Below, piece after piece: positions 1 to 10,226 of a stretch of DNA of 64,000 nt. The notes beneath the pieces were generated by a model. It was not told the DNA's origin, made no database searches, and saw nothing but the letters and a program-made list of their open reading frames with translations. The DNA comes from Staphylococcus devriesei. Lineage in GTDB: Bacteria; Bacillota; Bacilli; Staphylococcales; Staphylococcaceae. Position numbers and translations under genes: made by a program. Location: NCBI RefSeq assembly GCF_002902625.1, contig NZ_PPRG01000002.1, forward strand, positions 24,486-88,485, in the 5' to 3' direction. Positions within the stretch are counted from its first letter, which is position 1; every line of letters begins with the position of its first letter.

Positions 1-108
1 CGTTAAGATAGCCATATCTTCCTCTAATGCGAGTACTTCATCGGCTATTTTACCCAGACGTTTTGTTTCTTTCTTATTGCCGTCAACAATTTTCGATAAA
101 AATCCCAT
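1..108 (-). CDS. secA: Preprotein translocase ATPase SecA, N-terminal end only
   Basis: The gene starts at the ATG at 108 on the minus strand and runs out of the window. The visible 36 residues begin [14 protein letters not shown] and continue [20 protein letters not shown], matching the N-terminus of staphylococcal SecA1. SecA is the cytoplasmic motor that pushes preproteins through SecYEG. A good ribosome-binding site (AAAGGAGCGG) lies 4-5 bases before the ATG. It sits directly downstream of hpf, the usual order in staphylococci. The identification rests on the start alone, but sequence and context agree. Confidence 0.9.
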   Translation of the reverse strand, partial: MGFLSKIVDGNKKETKRLGKIADEVLALEEDMAILT

Positions 109-418
109 TACGTCCGCTCCTTTAGCTTAAAAACTGTTTGGCTTACAACAATTTATCATATCATTTATACTTTAGAATTTATACTCAAAAACTCATATAA
201 ACACTATTTTTAATTGCACGCAACTAGTATGACTTACTTTATCTCCCTAAGCCACTTTCTATTATCTTTGCTTTTTAAACATAAACTTCTAATTACCTCA
301 TTACATTAGCATAGCATTATATAAGCGTCCACGAATTACTATACTAAAATAGTTAGAACGACTAAGAGCGCCCATGTAATATGGACGCCCTAAGTAATTA
401 CTCAATATTATAAAACGA
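109..418 (-). other. hpf-secA intergenic region with alternative hairpins
   Basis: This 310-base gap must hold the secA promoter. Between 325 and 390 there are two mutually exclusive stems. GCGCCCAT (368-375) can pair with ATGGACGC (381-388) with one mismatch. GCGTCCA (325-331) can pair perfectly with TGGACGC (382-388). Neither is followed by a convincing T-run, so I do not call a standard terminator. AT-rich promoter-like sequence follows towards secA, but no single -35/-10 pair stands out. Confidence 0.4.
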
Positions 419-997
419 CTATTCTGTTGTTTCAATTAATCCGTATTTTCCATCTTTACGTTTATAAACAATGCTTGTTCCATCAGTTTCACGGTCTGTA
501 AAGATGTAAAAATCATGTCCCAGTAAATCCATTTGTAAGACTGCTTCTTCAGAATCCATTGGTTTTAAGTTAAATTGTTTAGAACGAATAATTTCAATAT
601 CGTTATCAGTTTCTTGATTATCTTCTGTTTGTGCAGTTGGTTCTATAGGAGTAACTTGTGCCTCAGAAATAAAGGCTTCTTGTTCACCTTGACCTTTATG
701 TTTACGATTAACACGCGTTTTATATTTACGGACTTGACGTTCTAATTTACTAGTAACTAAATCGATTGCCGCATATAAATCGTCATGGCGTTCTTCCGCT
801 CTTAAAGTAACATTTTTTAAAGGAATAGTTACTTCAATTTTAGTTGTAGAGTTTTGGTATGTTTTCACTTTTACGTGTGCTACTGCATTTGGCACGTCAT
901 TAAAGTAACGTTCAAGCTTACCAATTTTTTCCTCAATATAGTTGCGGATGGCATCTGAAATAGTGAGGTTATCTCCATGAATTTCAAATCTGATCAT
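419..997 (-). CDS. hpf: Long-form ribosome hibernation promoting factor Hpf
   Basis: This 192-residue protein has the two-domain layout of long HPF. An N-terminal ribosome-binding domain (about 1-100, starting [20 protein letters not shown]) is joined by a charged linker to a C-terminal dimerisation domain (about 135-190, with [20 protein letters not shown]). In Firmicutes the long form binds 70S ribosomes and pairs them into inactive 100S dimers in stationary phase. The start has the ribosome-binding site AAAGGAGAG. It is separated from comFC by about 60 bases holding its own promoter, and lies upstream of secA as in other staphylococci. Confidence 0.96.
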   Translation of the reverse strand: MIRFEIHGDNLTISDAIRNYIEEKIGKLERYFNDVPNAVAHVKVKTYQNSTTKIEVTIPLKNVTLRAEERHDDLYAAIDLVTSKLERQVRKYKTRVNRKHKGQGEQEAFISEAQVTPIEPTAQTEDNQETDNDIEIIRSKQFNLKPMDSEEAVLQMDLLGHDFYIFTDRETDGTSIVYKRKDGKYGLIETTE

Positions 998-1041
998 AGC
1001 TATCTCTCCTTTAACCTCTTGTATTATTAATTCTTAACTTT

Positions 1042-1070
1042 ATAATACCATGTTTTTGCTTATCTTGAAA
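1042..1070 (-). promoter_or_regulatory. Putative hpf promoter
   Basis: On the minus strand TTTCAA (1065-1070) is followed by a 17-base spacer and TATTAT (1042-1047), preceded by TGG as in an extended -10. This fits a vegetative sigma factor promoter 45 bases before the hpf start, and it overlaps the 3' end of comFC. Staphylococcal hpf is also known to respond to stress sigma factors. A SigB-like reading (GTTTTC, then GGTATT) has poor spacing here, so I do not claim it. Confidence 0.5.
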
Positions 1071-1734
1071 ACGTAAACACTTTGAATTTTCTGATACTTT
1101 TTTCATATAGTTTTTCCCCTGCATGATGGATGGTCAAACCAGTCGTATAAATGTCATCGATTAACAATATTTCTTTACCAGCTAACTCTATATCTTCCTT
1201 TATAAAAAATGGATTAGTCGCTTTAGCTCTAGCTAATTTACCAAGGCTAGATTGTTTAGGTCGTAAAGATGTGCCTAAGACATTATGATATTTCACGCCC
1301 ATTTTATCTAAGATGGTGGAAACGGGATTAAATGTCCTTTCCCTATCTCGTTCATTAGGAGATGGAATAGGTATGATTAGATCATAAGTTGTCTCAGGCA
1401 ACCGAACCATAGTGGCTAGTAAATCTGCCAAGTAGTAATCTCGCATAATTTTATAATTATGAATAGTTTCTTTCATTATTCCAGTATATTTGTAACCACA
1501 GTAAAGCTGTGTCATTAAAGTAAATGTCTGTGCTAAAAACTGACAGTCTAAGCAGGTCTCTTCCGTTGATGTACGATAATTTAAACACCTTGAACATCGA
1601 TATTCATTCATAACTAGCTCGCATTGTTTCCACTGTGACAAACAAGTGGTGCACAAACGAGGTTTCGGTTTATAAAAATTTAATATAGATAGAGTTTCAT
1701 GAATAGGTTTTAAACATTGAAGACACTTAGTCAT
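1060..1734 (-). CDS. comFC: ComFC-family competence protein / phosphoribosyltransferase-like
   Basis: This 224-residue protein has N-terminal paired cysteines (C4, C7, C28, C31, then CSRC near 47-50) typical of the ComFC zinc ribbon. It ends with a phosphoribosyltransferase-type motif, DDIYTTG (about 193-199). In Bacillus and Streptococcus ComFC works with the helicase ComFA on incoming single-stranded DNA during transformation. The gene overlaps the end of comFA by 8 bases, so the two are translationally coupled. ComFC itself looks intact although comFA upstream is frameshifted. Confidence 0.9.
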   Translation of the reverse strand: MTKCLQCLKPIHETLSILNFYKPKPRLCTTCLSQWKQCELVMNEYRCSRCLNYRTSTEETCLDCQFLAQTFTLMTQLYCGYKYTGIMKETIHNYKIMRDYYLADLLATMVRLPETTYDLIIPIPSPNERDRERTFNPVSTILDKMGVKYHNVLGTSLRPKQSSLGKLARAKATNPFFIKEDIELAGKEILLIDDIYTTGLTIHHAGEKLYEKSIRKFKVFTFSR

Positions 1735-3038
1735 CTAACCACCCGCGCTTGATACCTAGTCGGTTCATATAAACGATATCTCTTTTCGCTAAAATCATCG
1801 CTAGAGTTACACCCTCATGTAAGAATAATACCAAGCCTGTAGGTGCTTCTTTCTTGCGACCTACTCTTCCGGCAATTTGGATTAGGGCAGTCTTTTCAAA
1901 GGTATCAGCATTAAGCACAATGACATCTAATCGCGCCATAGTAAATCCACGTTCTAAAATAGTCGTTGTAAATACAATGCGATGTTCCCCTCTACGTAGA
2001 GCTTCAACCTTATCGAAGCGTAACGCATCTTCACTAGAGACACATATTAGATCTGGAAAGAAATAATGATAGTGTTTATATACTCTTTCCATTATTTCTA
2101 TATTACTGAAAAAGACTAAAGTAAAGCGTTGAGCTTCTAATTGCTGAGGTAGTATAGCTTTAAGTTTGCGTTGAACGCGATTAGGCTTCAACTTAAAATA
2201 AGAAAATTTAGGAATAGGTAAAGTGTGACGATGAAAGCGAGCGGGAAGTTGGATAATCTGATCGTTAGACAGTTGTTTGGTTAAACGTTGATTTGGCGTA
2301 GCCGTCATAAAGATGTAACTATGTTGAGGTTTAGCAGCAAGATGAATTGCATTAAATAGCTGAGGATTCATTGATAAGGGAAAAGCATCGACTTCATCTA
2401 TAAAAACAACATCGAAATGATTTTTGAAGCGATAAAGTTGATGAATTGTGGCAATCACGAAATGACCATTATATTGTTGATGACTAGACTGATGTAAGAT
2501 ATCAATTTCTTCACACGTAAATGCTTGTTGCACCCGTATACTCGTTTCTATGACCACGTCTACTCTCGGAGAAACGACGGCAATATTATAGCCCAACTGA
2601 CGCGCTATATGAATACCTTCAAATATCATCTCTGTTTTTCCTGCACCGGTAACCGCATATAATAATAAGTCTTTTTGAACTTTTATTGCTTGTACTACCT
2701 TGCCGGAAGCATACGTTTGTTGCTCAGATAACTCAAATGGTAATTTATACTCTTCCATTAGATATTTTACTTACGCTCTTTGTTATCTTGTACTGTGTAA
2801 CATTGTCTATGCGTCCTAATTGAATACATCGTCGGCAATATATAATAGTTTGCTTTGAATATAGAGAATCATACTGGCACCAATAGTCTGGATCTTCATT
2901 ACCACATTGAAGACAACGATAGCCATGAGAAGTAGTTAAAATACCTGAGGACACTGAGAGGATGTGTTCATCACTTAAAATCATAGAAGGAAAAACTAAC
3001 TTTCCATAATGTTTTATTTTGTACCACGCCCTTTTCAA
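1727..3038 (-). pseudogene. comFA: ComFA DNA helicase, split by a single-base frameshift
   Basis: Two overlapping reading frames together make one ComFA. The first (2745-3038, 97 residues, TTG start, no clear ribosome-binding site) carries the zinc-finger cysteines CLQC and CRRC. The second (1727-2758, 343 residues) carries Walker A AVTGAGKT (35-42), the DEVD box, motif III FMTATPN and motif VI QIAGRVGRK. The N-terminal frame ends KISNGRV and the other begins MEEYKLPFEL. Dropping one base from the TT pair at 2753-2754 (AA on the coding strand) would join them as KISNGEYKLPFEL, which suits the family. ComFA is an ATPase that helps pull transforming DNA into the cytoplasm. The break could be real loss, a sequencing error, or coupled synthesis of two parts. 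Confidence 0.85.
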
Positions 3039-3051
3039 ATTATTAATGAAG

Positions 3052-3107
3052 TTGGAGCGAGATTACGAAATCTATGACGTTACATTAGATTTCAATCTCG
3101 CTCCCAA
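3052..3107. repeat. 56-bp palindromic intergenic repeat behind fakB1
   Basis: TTGGAGCGAGATT (3052-3064) pairs with AATCTCGCTCCCAA (3094-3107) with one bulged base. The loop contains ACGAAATCTATGA and CATTAGATTTC. It resembles the palindromes at 27229-27284, 49545-49598, 57231-57281 and 59768-59824, which also have GGAG(C/T)G-type ends and AAATCT in the arm. It probably ends the fakB1 transcript, although no strong T-run follows. Confidence 0.7.
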
Positions 3108-3142
3108 CAAGTACTCTTAAACTTATAAATACGGTTTATATA

Positions 3143-4009
3143 TTAATTGATGATGATTTTTTTAGGGAAGTAACCTAAGCCTAAGCCTCCAGAACCTAAA
3201 TGAGAAGCTACTACAGGACCAAACTCAGAATACTGAATATTCACATCAGGATATGTTTCTTTTAAATGATTGTAAAAGGCCTTACCTTCTTCAATTTTGT
3301 CACCATTAATTACAAAAACGGTCACTTCATCTAATCCTTTAATTTTATCAAAAATATTTTGTTCTAAAGAGTTAAATGCACGTTTTTTTGTTCTCACTTT
3401 TTCAAATGGATAGATTTTACCATCTTCTTCAAAGCGAAGAACTGGTTTCATTTTTAATAATGTACCTACCCAAGCTTGTGCTCCCGTAATACGTCCACTT
3501 TTTTGTAGATTCTTCAAATCGTCTACAAGTAGATATGCACCAGTATTTTCTCTAATTTCTAATAATTCCTCGATAATTACGTTAGGTGTAAATCCTTTTT
3601 CGACAAGCTCTAAAGCATATAATACATAACTACCTTCAATCATTGCAGCTAATCTACTATCGAACGTATAGACATTAACACCTTCAACCATTTCGCCCGC
3701 TTGTGTGGCTAATTGATAACTACCACTTATGCCGCTTGATAAGTTAATTACAATAATATCTGTATAGCCTTTATCTCTAAGTTGTTCGTAATTTTGAAGC
3801 CATTCACCAATTGCTGGTTGACTAGTAGTTGGGAATGTTTTTGATGAGGCCATTTTTTGATAAAAGTGTTCTATTGGGACATTATCGTTCTCGGTAAACG
3901 TTTTACCATCATCAAACGCTACACTTAATGGTGCAATAGGTATCTGGTATTTCTCAATCATCTCTTTTGGTAGATACCCAGTGGAATCTGCCATTACTGC
4001 GATTTTCAT
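3143..4009 (-). CDS. fakB1: DegV-family fatty acid binding protein FakB1
   Basis: This 288-residue DegV protein matches my memory of S. aureus FakB1 along its length, with [13 protein letters not shown] at the start, [22 protein letters not shown] and [20 protein letters not shown]. FakB proteins hold a free fatty acid while the kinase FakA phosphorylates it, feeding exogenous fatty acids into phospholipids. FakB1 is reported to prefer saturated chains. The start at 4009 has GGAGGA six bases upstream; an upstream in-frame codon is less well placed. It is followed by the palindrome at 3052-3107. Confidence 0.92.
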   Translation of the reverse strand: MKIAVMADSTGYLPKEMIEKYQIPIAPLSVAFDDGKTFTENDNVPIEHFYQKMASSKTFPTTSQPAIGEWLQNYEQLRDKGYTDIIVINLSSGISGSYQLATQAGEMVEGVNVYTFDSRLAAMIEGSYVLYALELVEKGFTPNVIIEELLEIRENTGAYLLVDDLKNLQKSGRITGAQAWVGTLLKMKPVLRFEEDGKIYPFEKVRTKKRAFNSLEQNIFDKIKGLDEVTVFVINGDKIEEGKAFYNHLKETYPDVNIQYSEFGPVVASHLGSGGLGLGYFPKKIIIN

Positions 4010-4153
4010 AGTAGTCCTCCTCAATTATACTCATCATCATTATAAATTATTTTAATTAAAAAAGAAATTCATAATCATATATTTAATCATTCAAAAATAA
4101 GCGTGTATAATAAGGGTCAAATAACTTTTATAGATATTCGAGGTGACTACTCA

Positions 4154-4795
4154 TTGAGCGATTCTATCGTTACAATCAAACAAGAACATACTATTGAAAA
4201 TGTAATTAGTAAATCCCGCTTCATCGCACATATTAAACCTGTATTTTCAGAAGATGAAGCCAAGCAATTTATTAGTCAAATTAAACAACAACATAAAGAA
4301 GCAACACATAATTGTTCAGCCTATACGATTGGCGATCAAATGAACATTCAAAAAGCTAATGACGATGGCGAGCCCAGCGGTACCGCGGGCGTACCTATGC
4401 TTGAAATTCTAAAAAAATTAGATGTGCATAATGTATGCGTAGTTGTAACACGTTATTTTGGCGGTATTAAATTAGGTGGGGGCGGCCTCATTCGTGCGTA
4501 TAGTGGCGCTGTTAGAGATGTTATTTATGCAATTGGACGCGTAGAATTACGCGATGCCATTCCTACTACTGTGACGATTGGTTATGATTTAACTGGAAAA
4601 TTAGAATACGAACTGGCATCAACCTCTTACTTTTTAAGAGATACGACTTACACCGACAAAGTAAGTTATCAAATTGACGTGGTACAAACCGACTATGAAG
4701 AATTTATCGAATTTTTAAATCGTATTACTGCCGGAAATTACGAATTACATGAAAGTGATATTAAAAAGCTGCCGTTTGATATTCCTACAAATTAA
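4154..4795 (+). CDS. yvyE: YigZ/YvyE (IMPACT) family protein
   Basis: This is a 213-residue protein of the UPF0029/IMPACT family. The conserved core includes KSRFIAHI, HNCSAYTIGD, DDGEPSGTAGVPML and VTRYFGGIKLGGGGLIRAYS. The family has a ribosomal S5 domain 2-like fold; its bacterial role is unclear, possibly in translation. The open frame extends to 4103, but the TTG at 4154 has GAGGTGA seven bases before it and gives the usual family length. It converges with tagO at a shared terminator. Confidence 0.9.
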   Translation: MSDSIVTIKQEHTIENVISKSRFIAHIKPVFSEDEAKQFISQIKQQHKEATHNCSAYTIGDQMNIQKANDDGEPSGTAGVPMLEILKKLDVHNVCVVVTRYFGGIKLGGGGLIRAYSGAVRDVIYAIGRVELRDAIPTTVTIGYDLTGKLEYELASTSYFLRDTTYTDKVSYQIDVVQTDYEEFIEFLNRITAGNYELHESDIKKLPFDIPTN

Positions 4796-4809
4796 ATCCG
4801 TTTTAATAT

Positions 4810-4869
4810 AAATAACCTTGTGTACATTTAACTATCTTAAAGAATAGATAAAGCTACACAAGGTTATTT
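4810..4869. terminator. Bidirectional terminator between yvyE and tagO
   Basis: AATAACCTTGTGT (4811-4823) pairs perfectly with ACACAAGGTTATT (4856-4868), and a small inner stem can form in the loop. It lies between two convergent stop codons and can serve both strands. Confidence 0.85.
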
Positions 4870-4877
4870 ACTTTCTT

Positions 4878-5957
4878 TTATGATTTTTTATTATAATTTT
4901 CGCGTGGACGGGTTGAGTCATTCCTCTTAGTAATTAAATTAAGAATTGGGCGATAACTATCATCAATCAAACCTGTGAATTCCACAATGAGTTCTATTGT
5001 TATCACAATAAGAATAAACATGAGCAAGACACCTAATGGTTGTGATAAATACAATATAATACTTGATAAACTAAACATAATTGCGATTGAGTATATCAAT
5101 AGTACTGTTTGTCGATGACTATACCCTAGTGCTAATAATCTATGGTGCAAATGTGATTTATCTGCTTGCATGATATGTTGCTTATTTTTCATCCGTCTAA
5201 TCATCGCAAATAACGTATCTATAAATGGCACAGCTAGAATGACGATCGGGAAGAACAAGGAGATAAATGTAATGTTCTTAAAACCTAATAAGGATAAAAA
5301 TCCTATTATAAAACCAATCATCAATGCCCCGCTATCACCCAAGAATATTTTTGCAGGATGAAAATTGAAAAATAAAAATCCTAGTAGTGAGCCAATCAGC
5401 ACACTACAAATCATGATAATAAACACGTTGGCTTGTAAAACTGCGATAAATGCAATTGTGATAAGCCCAATAGCTGACACACCAGAAGCTAAGCCATCTA
5501 GTCCATCAATCAAATTAATTGCGTTTGTAATTGCCACAATCCAAATAATTGTAATTGGTATACTAAATATTCCGAAATGAATGGTTGGTCCCATCGGAAA
5601 AGATATAAAATCTATCGTTATATCATAAAACACAACGATTGAAGCGGCTACAATTTGGCCTAATAATTTTAGAATTGGTTTTAAATCATAAATATCATCA
5701 ATCAAACCTATTAAATACATTACAATAGCACCGATAACCAGAGGTCGGACTTCTCTTTCTATTGGATGACCAAGCCATATCCCAATGAGAAACGAAAGTA
5801 AAATGACGGTGCCTCCTAGCACTGAAACGGGTTTTGTATGTATTTTTCTATAATTAGGTCGATCTACTAAATCTAGTTTAATAGAGACCTTAATTACAAC
5901 AGGTGTTATTATTAAACTGATTACTAAAGTTACAGCAATGAGTAGTAATGTATACAT
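4878..5957 (-). CDS. tagO: UDP-GlcNAc:undecaprenyl-phosphate GlcNAc-1-phosphate transferase TagO
   Basis: This 359-residue polytopic membrane protein of the MraY/WecA family has about ten hydrophobic segments. Conserved loops are IGLIDDIYDL (Asp-Asp pair near 85), TNAINLIDGLDGLASG (about 144-159), FLGDSGALMIGF (about 206-217) and the cytoplasmic HLHHRLLALGYSHRQTVL. TagO transfers GlcNAc-1-phosphate to undecaprenyl phosphate, the first step of wall teichoic acid synthesis. It is known in S. aureus as llm/tarO. It is transcribed divergently from gdpS and seems to be a single-gene unit. Confidence 0.95.
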   Translation of the reverse strand: MYTLLLIAVTLVISLIITPVVIKVSIKLDLVDRPNYRKIHTKPVSVLGGTVILLSFLIGIWLGHPIEREVRPLVIGAIVMYLIGLIDDIYDLKPILKLLGQIVAASIVVFYDITIDFISFPMGPTIHFGIFSIPITIIWIVAITNAINLIDGLDGLASGVSAIGLITIAFIAVLQANVFIIMICSVLIGSLLGFLFFNFHPAKIFLGDSGALMIGFIIGFLSLLGFKNITFISLFFPIVILAVPFIDTLFAMIRRMKNKQHIMQADKSHLHHRLLALGYSHRQTVLLIYSIAIMFSLSSIILYLSQPLGVLLMFILIVITIELIVEFTGLIDDSYRPILNLITKRNDSTRPRENYNKKS

Positions 5958-6346
5958 CAGTTCACCTTCAATAAATCTCTCTTATTTTTTCACATTTGCT
6001 TTTTTAATCTTTTATATTATTTAAACAGTTATTTTCTCTTTTGAACATTGGACTATAGTACCAAGAGCTCATAAAAAGATTTAGCATTCAGTGTGATTCC
6101 TTATCTCATGTTTTTTATTATAGAATAGTTTACATTGTTTTAAGTAAAACTTCATTTAAATCTATAAATTGTAAATATTTCGTAAAGACAAGTTTATTTT
6201 TTCTATCATATCATTTCATTATTCTTTTGAATACGAAAGTCTATTTATCTACTAAAATTCTCCTTATTAAAAGATACAACTTAATGACAAATGGTAAGTT
6301 TTCACTTACAATAACTAATGGTTAAATTAAAGGAGTCGATTCCCAT
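5958..6346. other. tagO-gdpS divergent intergenic region
   Basis: This 389-base AT-rich region should hold both divergent promoters. A perfect small hairpin, GTAAGT-TTTC-ACTTAC (6294-6309), lies about 37 bases before the gdpS start. It is preceded by a 12-codon open frame (ATG at 6283) without a good ribosome-binding site. I see no gene, repeat or known riboswitch here. Confidence 0.4.
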
Positions 6347-7417
6347 ATGATTGAAGCAATTATTTATAATATTGCGGTCATGGTTGCAGGTATATACTTA
6401 TTTCATAGGTTACAATACTCTGAAAACAAGATAATGATTTTTTCTAAAGGATACGTTACAGTTTTAATGACATTGGTAGCTTTATTATTAGCTGCATATC
6501 CTATTCCGTTTTATGATAAGTACCTTATTCACCTATCTTTTGTCCCGCTATTATTCTTGGGACGCTATACGAATATGGCGTACACTCTAATTGCAGCAAT
6601 TATTGTCGCATTAGTCGATGTGTTTACATTCGGAAATTCAATTTTATACGGTGTAGTGCTTATAGTCATTGGTGTCATTGTCAGTATGGTAGGACCTTTT
6701 TTAAAACAGAATGATATTATGTCTCTAGTTATTTTAAATCTTATCAGTGTAATTATTCTGTTTATTTTATCTATCTTCAGTCCACTTTATGATTTATATG
6801 AAGTCGCTGTATTAGTTCCAATCTCATTCGTCTTAACCATTACTTCAGCGATTACATTTGTAGATATTTGGCATTTCTTCTCTCTTGTTACACGCTATGA
6901 AAATGAGGACAAATACGATTACCTCACTGGATTAAGAAATGTTAAAGAGTTTGATAGACATTTAAATCATATCTCCCAAGTTGCTGAAGAAAACAACGAA
7001 AGTCTAGCTTTACTTTTAATTGATATTGATGGCTTTAAAGATGTAAATGATACCTACTCACACAAATCTGGAGACGCTGTGCTAAAACAAATGTCTCAAT
7101 TATTAAAAAACTATGTTCCTAAACAATTTGAGATTTTCCGAAATGGAGGCGAAGAATTCTCAGTCGTTATCCGAGATTATTCATTAGATCAAAGCGTTAA
7201 ATTAGCTGAAAATATTAGAAATGGAGTTGAAAAATCATCTTTCCACTTACCTAATAAAGAAGTTATTAAACTGTCTGTTTCTATCGGGGTTGGGTATTTA
7301 ACGCAAGATGATCATAAATCACAACGTAAAGTTTTTAAAGATGCGGATGATATGGTTCATGTGGCTAAGAACGAAGGTCGAAATCAAGTCATGTTTAACC
7401 CAATCATCAAGATATAA
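6347..7417 (+). CDS. gdpS: GGDEF-domain membrane protein GdpS
   Basis: The protein has 356 residues. The first half (1-185) is five to six membrane segments. The second half is a GGDEF domain with [20 protein letters not shown] and the signature GGEEF near 266-270. In staphylococci GdpS is the only conserved GGDEF protein. It has been reported to promote biofilm through ica mRNA without making cyclic di-GMP. The ribosome-binding site AAAGGAG stands before the ATG. It is monocistronic here, ending at the long hairpin at 7428-7496. Confidence 0.93.
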   Translation: MIEAIIYNIAVMVAGIYLFHRLQYSENKIMIFSKGYVTVLMTLVALLLAAYPIPFYDKYLIHLSFVPLLFLGRYTNMAYTLIAAIIVALVDVFTFGNSILYGVVLIVIGVIVSMVGPFLKQNDIMSLVILNLISVIILFILSIFSPLYDLYEVAVLVPISFVLTITSAITFVDIWHFFSLVTRYENEDKYDYLTGLRNVKEFDRHLNHISQVAEENNESLALLLIDIDGFKDVNDTYSHKSGDAVLKQMSQLLKNYVPKQFEIFRNGGEEFSVVIRDYSLDQSVKLAENIRNGVEKSSFHLPNKEVIKLSVSIGVGYLTQDDHKSQRKVFKDADDMVHVAKNEGRNQVMFNPIIKI

Positions 7418-7427
7418 ATTAAATCTT

Positions 7428-7496
7428 AACTGTCAATTTGTTATACTAGAAGTTAATTTACTTAGTGAATCTAAGGTATAACGTCTTGACAGTTTT
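7428..7496 (+). terminator. Long interrupted hairpin downstream of gdpS
   Basis: AACTGTCAA (7428-7436) pairs with TTGACAGTT (7486-7494). Inside it, GTTATAC (7440-7446) pairs with GTATAAC (7476-7482). Only a short T-run follows, so it may be a weak terminator or a structured 3' end. Confidence 0.6.
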
Positions 7497-7627
7497 GTTC
7501 ATTTTAAGAACTGTTTAAGATATTATGTGAATGCATAACGTACTATTGCAAGTTGAGTGTTCAAGTTGTACACTTCAAATTGTCTAATAAATAAAAATCT
7601 TTGTTCAATTATTCGGGGGTGCCGTTT

Positions 7628-8389
7628 ATGTCAGATTCAATCACTATTATCGATGAAAATAAAGTGATTGATGTTGTTTTGATAGCTGGAAGAATTTTAC
7701 TAGAAGCTGGCGCAGAAACATATCGTGTTGAAGATACCATGAATCGCATTGCCCATAGTTATGGGCTCCATGATACATATAGTTTTGTAACTTCAACCGC
7801 TATTATCTTTTCATTAAATGATCGTACGAGTACAAGACTTATTAGAATTCGTGAACGTACCACAGATTTAGAGAAAATTGCGCTTACTAATAGTCTTTCG
7901 CGTAAAATTGCTAAAAATGAACTTACTATTGATGAAGCAAAATCAGAATTGATCCATTTACGTCGAGCTTCATTACAATATTCATTTTTATTAAACTTTT
8001 TTGCTGCAGCTATTGCTTGTGGGTTCTTCCTATTTATGTTTGGAGGCGTAGCTTCCGATTGCTGGATTGCGATTATCGCTGGAGGCGCCGCTTTTCTAAC
8101 ATTTAGCTTAGTACAACGTTTTATTCAAATTAAATTCTTTTCCGAGTTTGTGGCCTCCGCCGTCGTCATAACGATAGCTGCAACATTTACTCAATTAGGA
8201 ATTGCTACTAATCAGAATATTATTACCATTTCGAGTGTAATGCCACTTGTACCAGGTATTTTAATTTGTAATGCTATTCGAGATTTAATGGCCGGAGAAC
8301 TGTTAGCGGGCATGTCACGTGGTGTTGAAGCAGCACTTACATCATTCGCTATCGGTGCTGGCGTAGCCATTGTATTACTCATTATTTAA
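7628..8389 (+). CDS. ThrE-type exporter, large subunit (DUF1212)
   Basis: This 253-residue protein has a cytoplasmic N-terminal half (LLEAGAETYRVEDTMNRI, SFVTSTAIIFSL) followed by about five membrane helices. It contains the conserved VMPLVPGILICNAIRDLMAGELLAG segment, here abbreviated from its position around 206-230. It is the N-terminal half of a two-gene threonine/serine exporter of the ThrE family, fused in Corynebacterium but split in Firmicutes. The ATG at 7628 follows a GGGGGTG ribosome-binding site; the frame extends further upstream without one. The partner gene starts 15 bases downstream. The substrate is inferred from the family only. Confidence 0.85.
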   Translation: MSDSITIIDENKVIDVVLIAGRILLEAGAETYRVEDTMNRIAHSYGLHDTYSFVTSTAIIFSLNDRTSTRLIRIRERTTDLEKIALTNSLSRKIAKNELTIDEAKSELIHLRRASLQYSFLLNFFAAAIACGFFLFMFGGVASDCWIAIIAGGAAFLTFSLVQRFIQIKFFSEFVASAVVITIAATFTQLGIATNQNIITISSVMPLVPGILICNAIRDLMAGELLAGMSRGVEAALTSFAIGAGVAIVLLII

Positions 8390-8404
8390 GAAAGGCTGTG
8401 CCAA

Positions 8405-8899
8405 ATGTTATTTTATTTATTTCATTTTACTATCAGTTTCATTTCAACAGTACTTTTTTCAATTATATTCAATGCTCCAAAGCGTCTCCTAGCTGCTTGT
8501 GGCTTTGTGGGTGCCGTAGCATGGACAATTTATCAATTTACTGTAGATATGGATTTAGGAAAAGTAGGCGCCTCATTTTTAGGTAGTTTCATCCTTGGAT
8601 TATTAAGCCACGTGATGAGTCGTCGTTACAAACGACCTGTTATTATTTTTATTGTACCAGGTATCATTCCTTTAGTGCCTGGTGGTACTGCTTATGAAGC
8701 AACACGCTTTTTAGTATCCAATGATTATACTCAAGCAGTTAATACATTTTTAGAAGTCACACTTATTTCTGGATCAATTGCGTTTGGTATTTTAGTAGCA
8801 GAAATCCTCTACTACATTTATACGCGTATCAAACAATATTATGATAAAATCAAAGGTAAAACATATAGAAAATCATATAATATGAATAATAGAGTTTAA
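8405..8899 (+). CDS. ThrE-type exporter, small subunit (DUF3815)
   Basis: This 164-residue protein has about four membrane segments and the family signature [19 protein letters not shown] (about 79-97). It corresponds to the C-terminal half of ThrE. It is preceded by AAAGGCTG, lies 15 bases after the large subunit and 14 bases before pepT. The three are probably cotranscribed, linking amino acid export to peptide breakdown; this is an inference from spacing. Confidence 0.85.
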   Translation: MLFYLFHFTISFISTVLFSIIFNAPKRLLAACGFVGAVAWTIYQFTVDMDLGKVGASFLGSFILGLLSHVMSRRYKRPVIIFIVPGIIPLVPGGTAYEATRFLVSNDYTQAVNTFLEVTLISGSIAFGILVAEILYYIYTRIKQYYDKIKGKTYRKSYNMNNRV

Positions 8900-8913
8900 G
8901 GGGATGTCTAGCT

Positions 8914-10143
8914 ATGAAAGAACAAATTATAGACAGATTATCACGTTATGTGAAAATTGATACACAATCTAATCCTGAATCGTCAACTACACCTTCTACC
9001 GAGAAACAATGGGATTTATTGCGTTTATTACAACAAGAACTAATAGAATTAGGATTAGATACAGAGCTTGATGACAATGGCTACTTATTTGCAACGGTAG
9101 AAAGTAATATTGATACTGAAGTGCCAACTATCGGCTTCTTAGCACATGTGGACACATCACCTGATTTTAATGCGACAAATGTTAACCCTCAAATCGTTGA
9201 GAATTATGACGGTAAGCCTATTAATTTAGGGGATACTGGTCGCGTCTTAAGCCAAGAAACTTTTCCAGAATTAAAAAAATTAAAGGGTCATACGTTAATG
9301 ATTACTGACGGTACATCATTACTAGGTGCAGATGATAAAGCTGGTGTCGTAGAGATTATGGAAGCCGTGGAATATTTAAAATCACATCCAGAAATAAAAC
9401 ATGGCCGCATTCGTATCGCATTCACGCCAGATGAAGAAATTGGACGCGGGCCACATAAATTTGACGTAGAACGCTTTGATGCTGACTTCGCCTATACAAT
9501 GGATGGTAGCGAATTCGGTGAACTACAATACGAAAGTTTTAACGCTGCAGAAGCGAAGATTTCTACTCATGGCGTCAACGTGCACCCCGGTTCAGCTAAA
9601 AATATTATGGTTAACGCCCTTTCTTTAGGTCATCAATTTCATAGTTTATTGCCTGCTAGCGAAGTTCCTGAACGTACTGAAGGCTATGAAGGGTTCTATC
9701 ATTTAATGAAATTTGAAGGTAACGTCGAAAAAGCAACGTTACAATATATTATTCGCGACCATGACAGAGATGCATTTGAGTCACGTAAGAAGAAATTACT
9801 AGAAATTCGTGATGATATTAATACACACTATGAAGATTTCCCAGTAAAAGTAGATATTGAAGATCAATATTATAATATGGCTGAAAAGATTGAACCACAT
9901 CCATACATTATCGATATACCTAAAAAAGTATTTGCTGACTTAGATATTGAACCTAATACTGACCCAATCCGTGGCGGTACAGACGGTTCCCAACTATCAT
10001 TCAAAGGCCTACCAACCCCTAATATCTTTACTGGCTGCGGTAATTTCCATGGACCTTTTGAATATGCATCAATTGATGTGATGGAAAAGGCAGTCCAAGT
10101 TATTATTGGCATTGCACAAGAAGTAACACATCATCAAAAATAA
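8914..10143 (+). CDS. pepT: Peptidase T (tripeptide aminopeptidase)
   Basis: This 409-residue M20B metallopeptidase starts [20 protein letters not shown]. The zinc sites are visible: HVDTSPDF (His near 78), [13 protein letters not shown] (Asp near 140), [12 protein letters not shown] (the catalytic Glu pair near 173-174) and the late NFHGPFEY. PepT removes the N-terminal residue from tripeptides in the cytoplasm. The start has AAGGGGATG upstream. It ends the ThrE-pepT unit and is followed by two successive hairpins. Confidence 0.95.
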   Translation: MKEQIIDRLSRYVKIDTQSNPESSTTPSTEKQWDLLRLLQQELIELGLDTELDDNGYLFATVESNIDTEVPTIGFLAHVDTSPDFNATNVNPQIVENYDGKPINLGDTGRVLSQETFPELKKLKGHTLMITDGTSLLGADDKAGVVEIMEAVEYLKSHPEIKHGRIRIAFTPDEEIGRGPHKFDVERFDADFAYTMDGSEFGELQYESFNAAEAKISTHGVNVHPGSAKNIMVNALSLGHQFHSLLPASEVPERTEGYEGFYHLMKFEGNVEKATLQYIIRDHDRDAFESRKKKLLEIRDDINTHYEDFPVKVDIEDQYYNMAEKIEPHPYIIDIPKKVFADLDIEPNTDPIRGGTDGSQLSFKGLPTPNIFTGCGNFHGPFEYASIDVMEKAVQVIIGIAQEVTHHQK

Positions 10144-10145
10144 GC

Positions 10146-10201
10146 AAGAGTGACGACAGAAATACGATATAATTTTAAGATTCACTAGTACACTCTTTTT
10201 C
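10146..10201 (+). terminator. pepT terminator
   Basis: AAGAGTG (10146-10152) pairs with CACTCTT (10191-10197), followed directly by a T-run. The first arm continues ACGACAGAAAT, like the palindrome at 59768, so this may be a decayed copy of the dispersed repeat. Confidence 0.65.
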
Positions 10202-10226
10202 GAAAATAAAACTATACAGCATAAAA

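Noticed and set aside
1048..1076. SigB promoter for hpf
   Set aside because: GTTTTC and GGTATT are present but 16-17 bases apart, outside the usual 12-15.
9870..10112. Open frames opposite pepT and similar long antisense frames elsewhere
   Set aside because: They are shadows of strongly conserved genes on the other strand.
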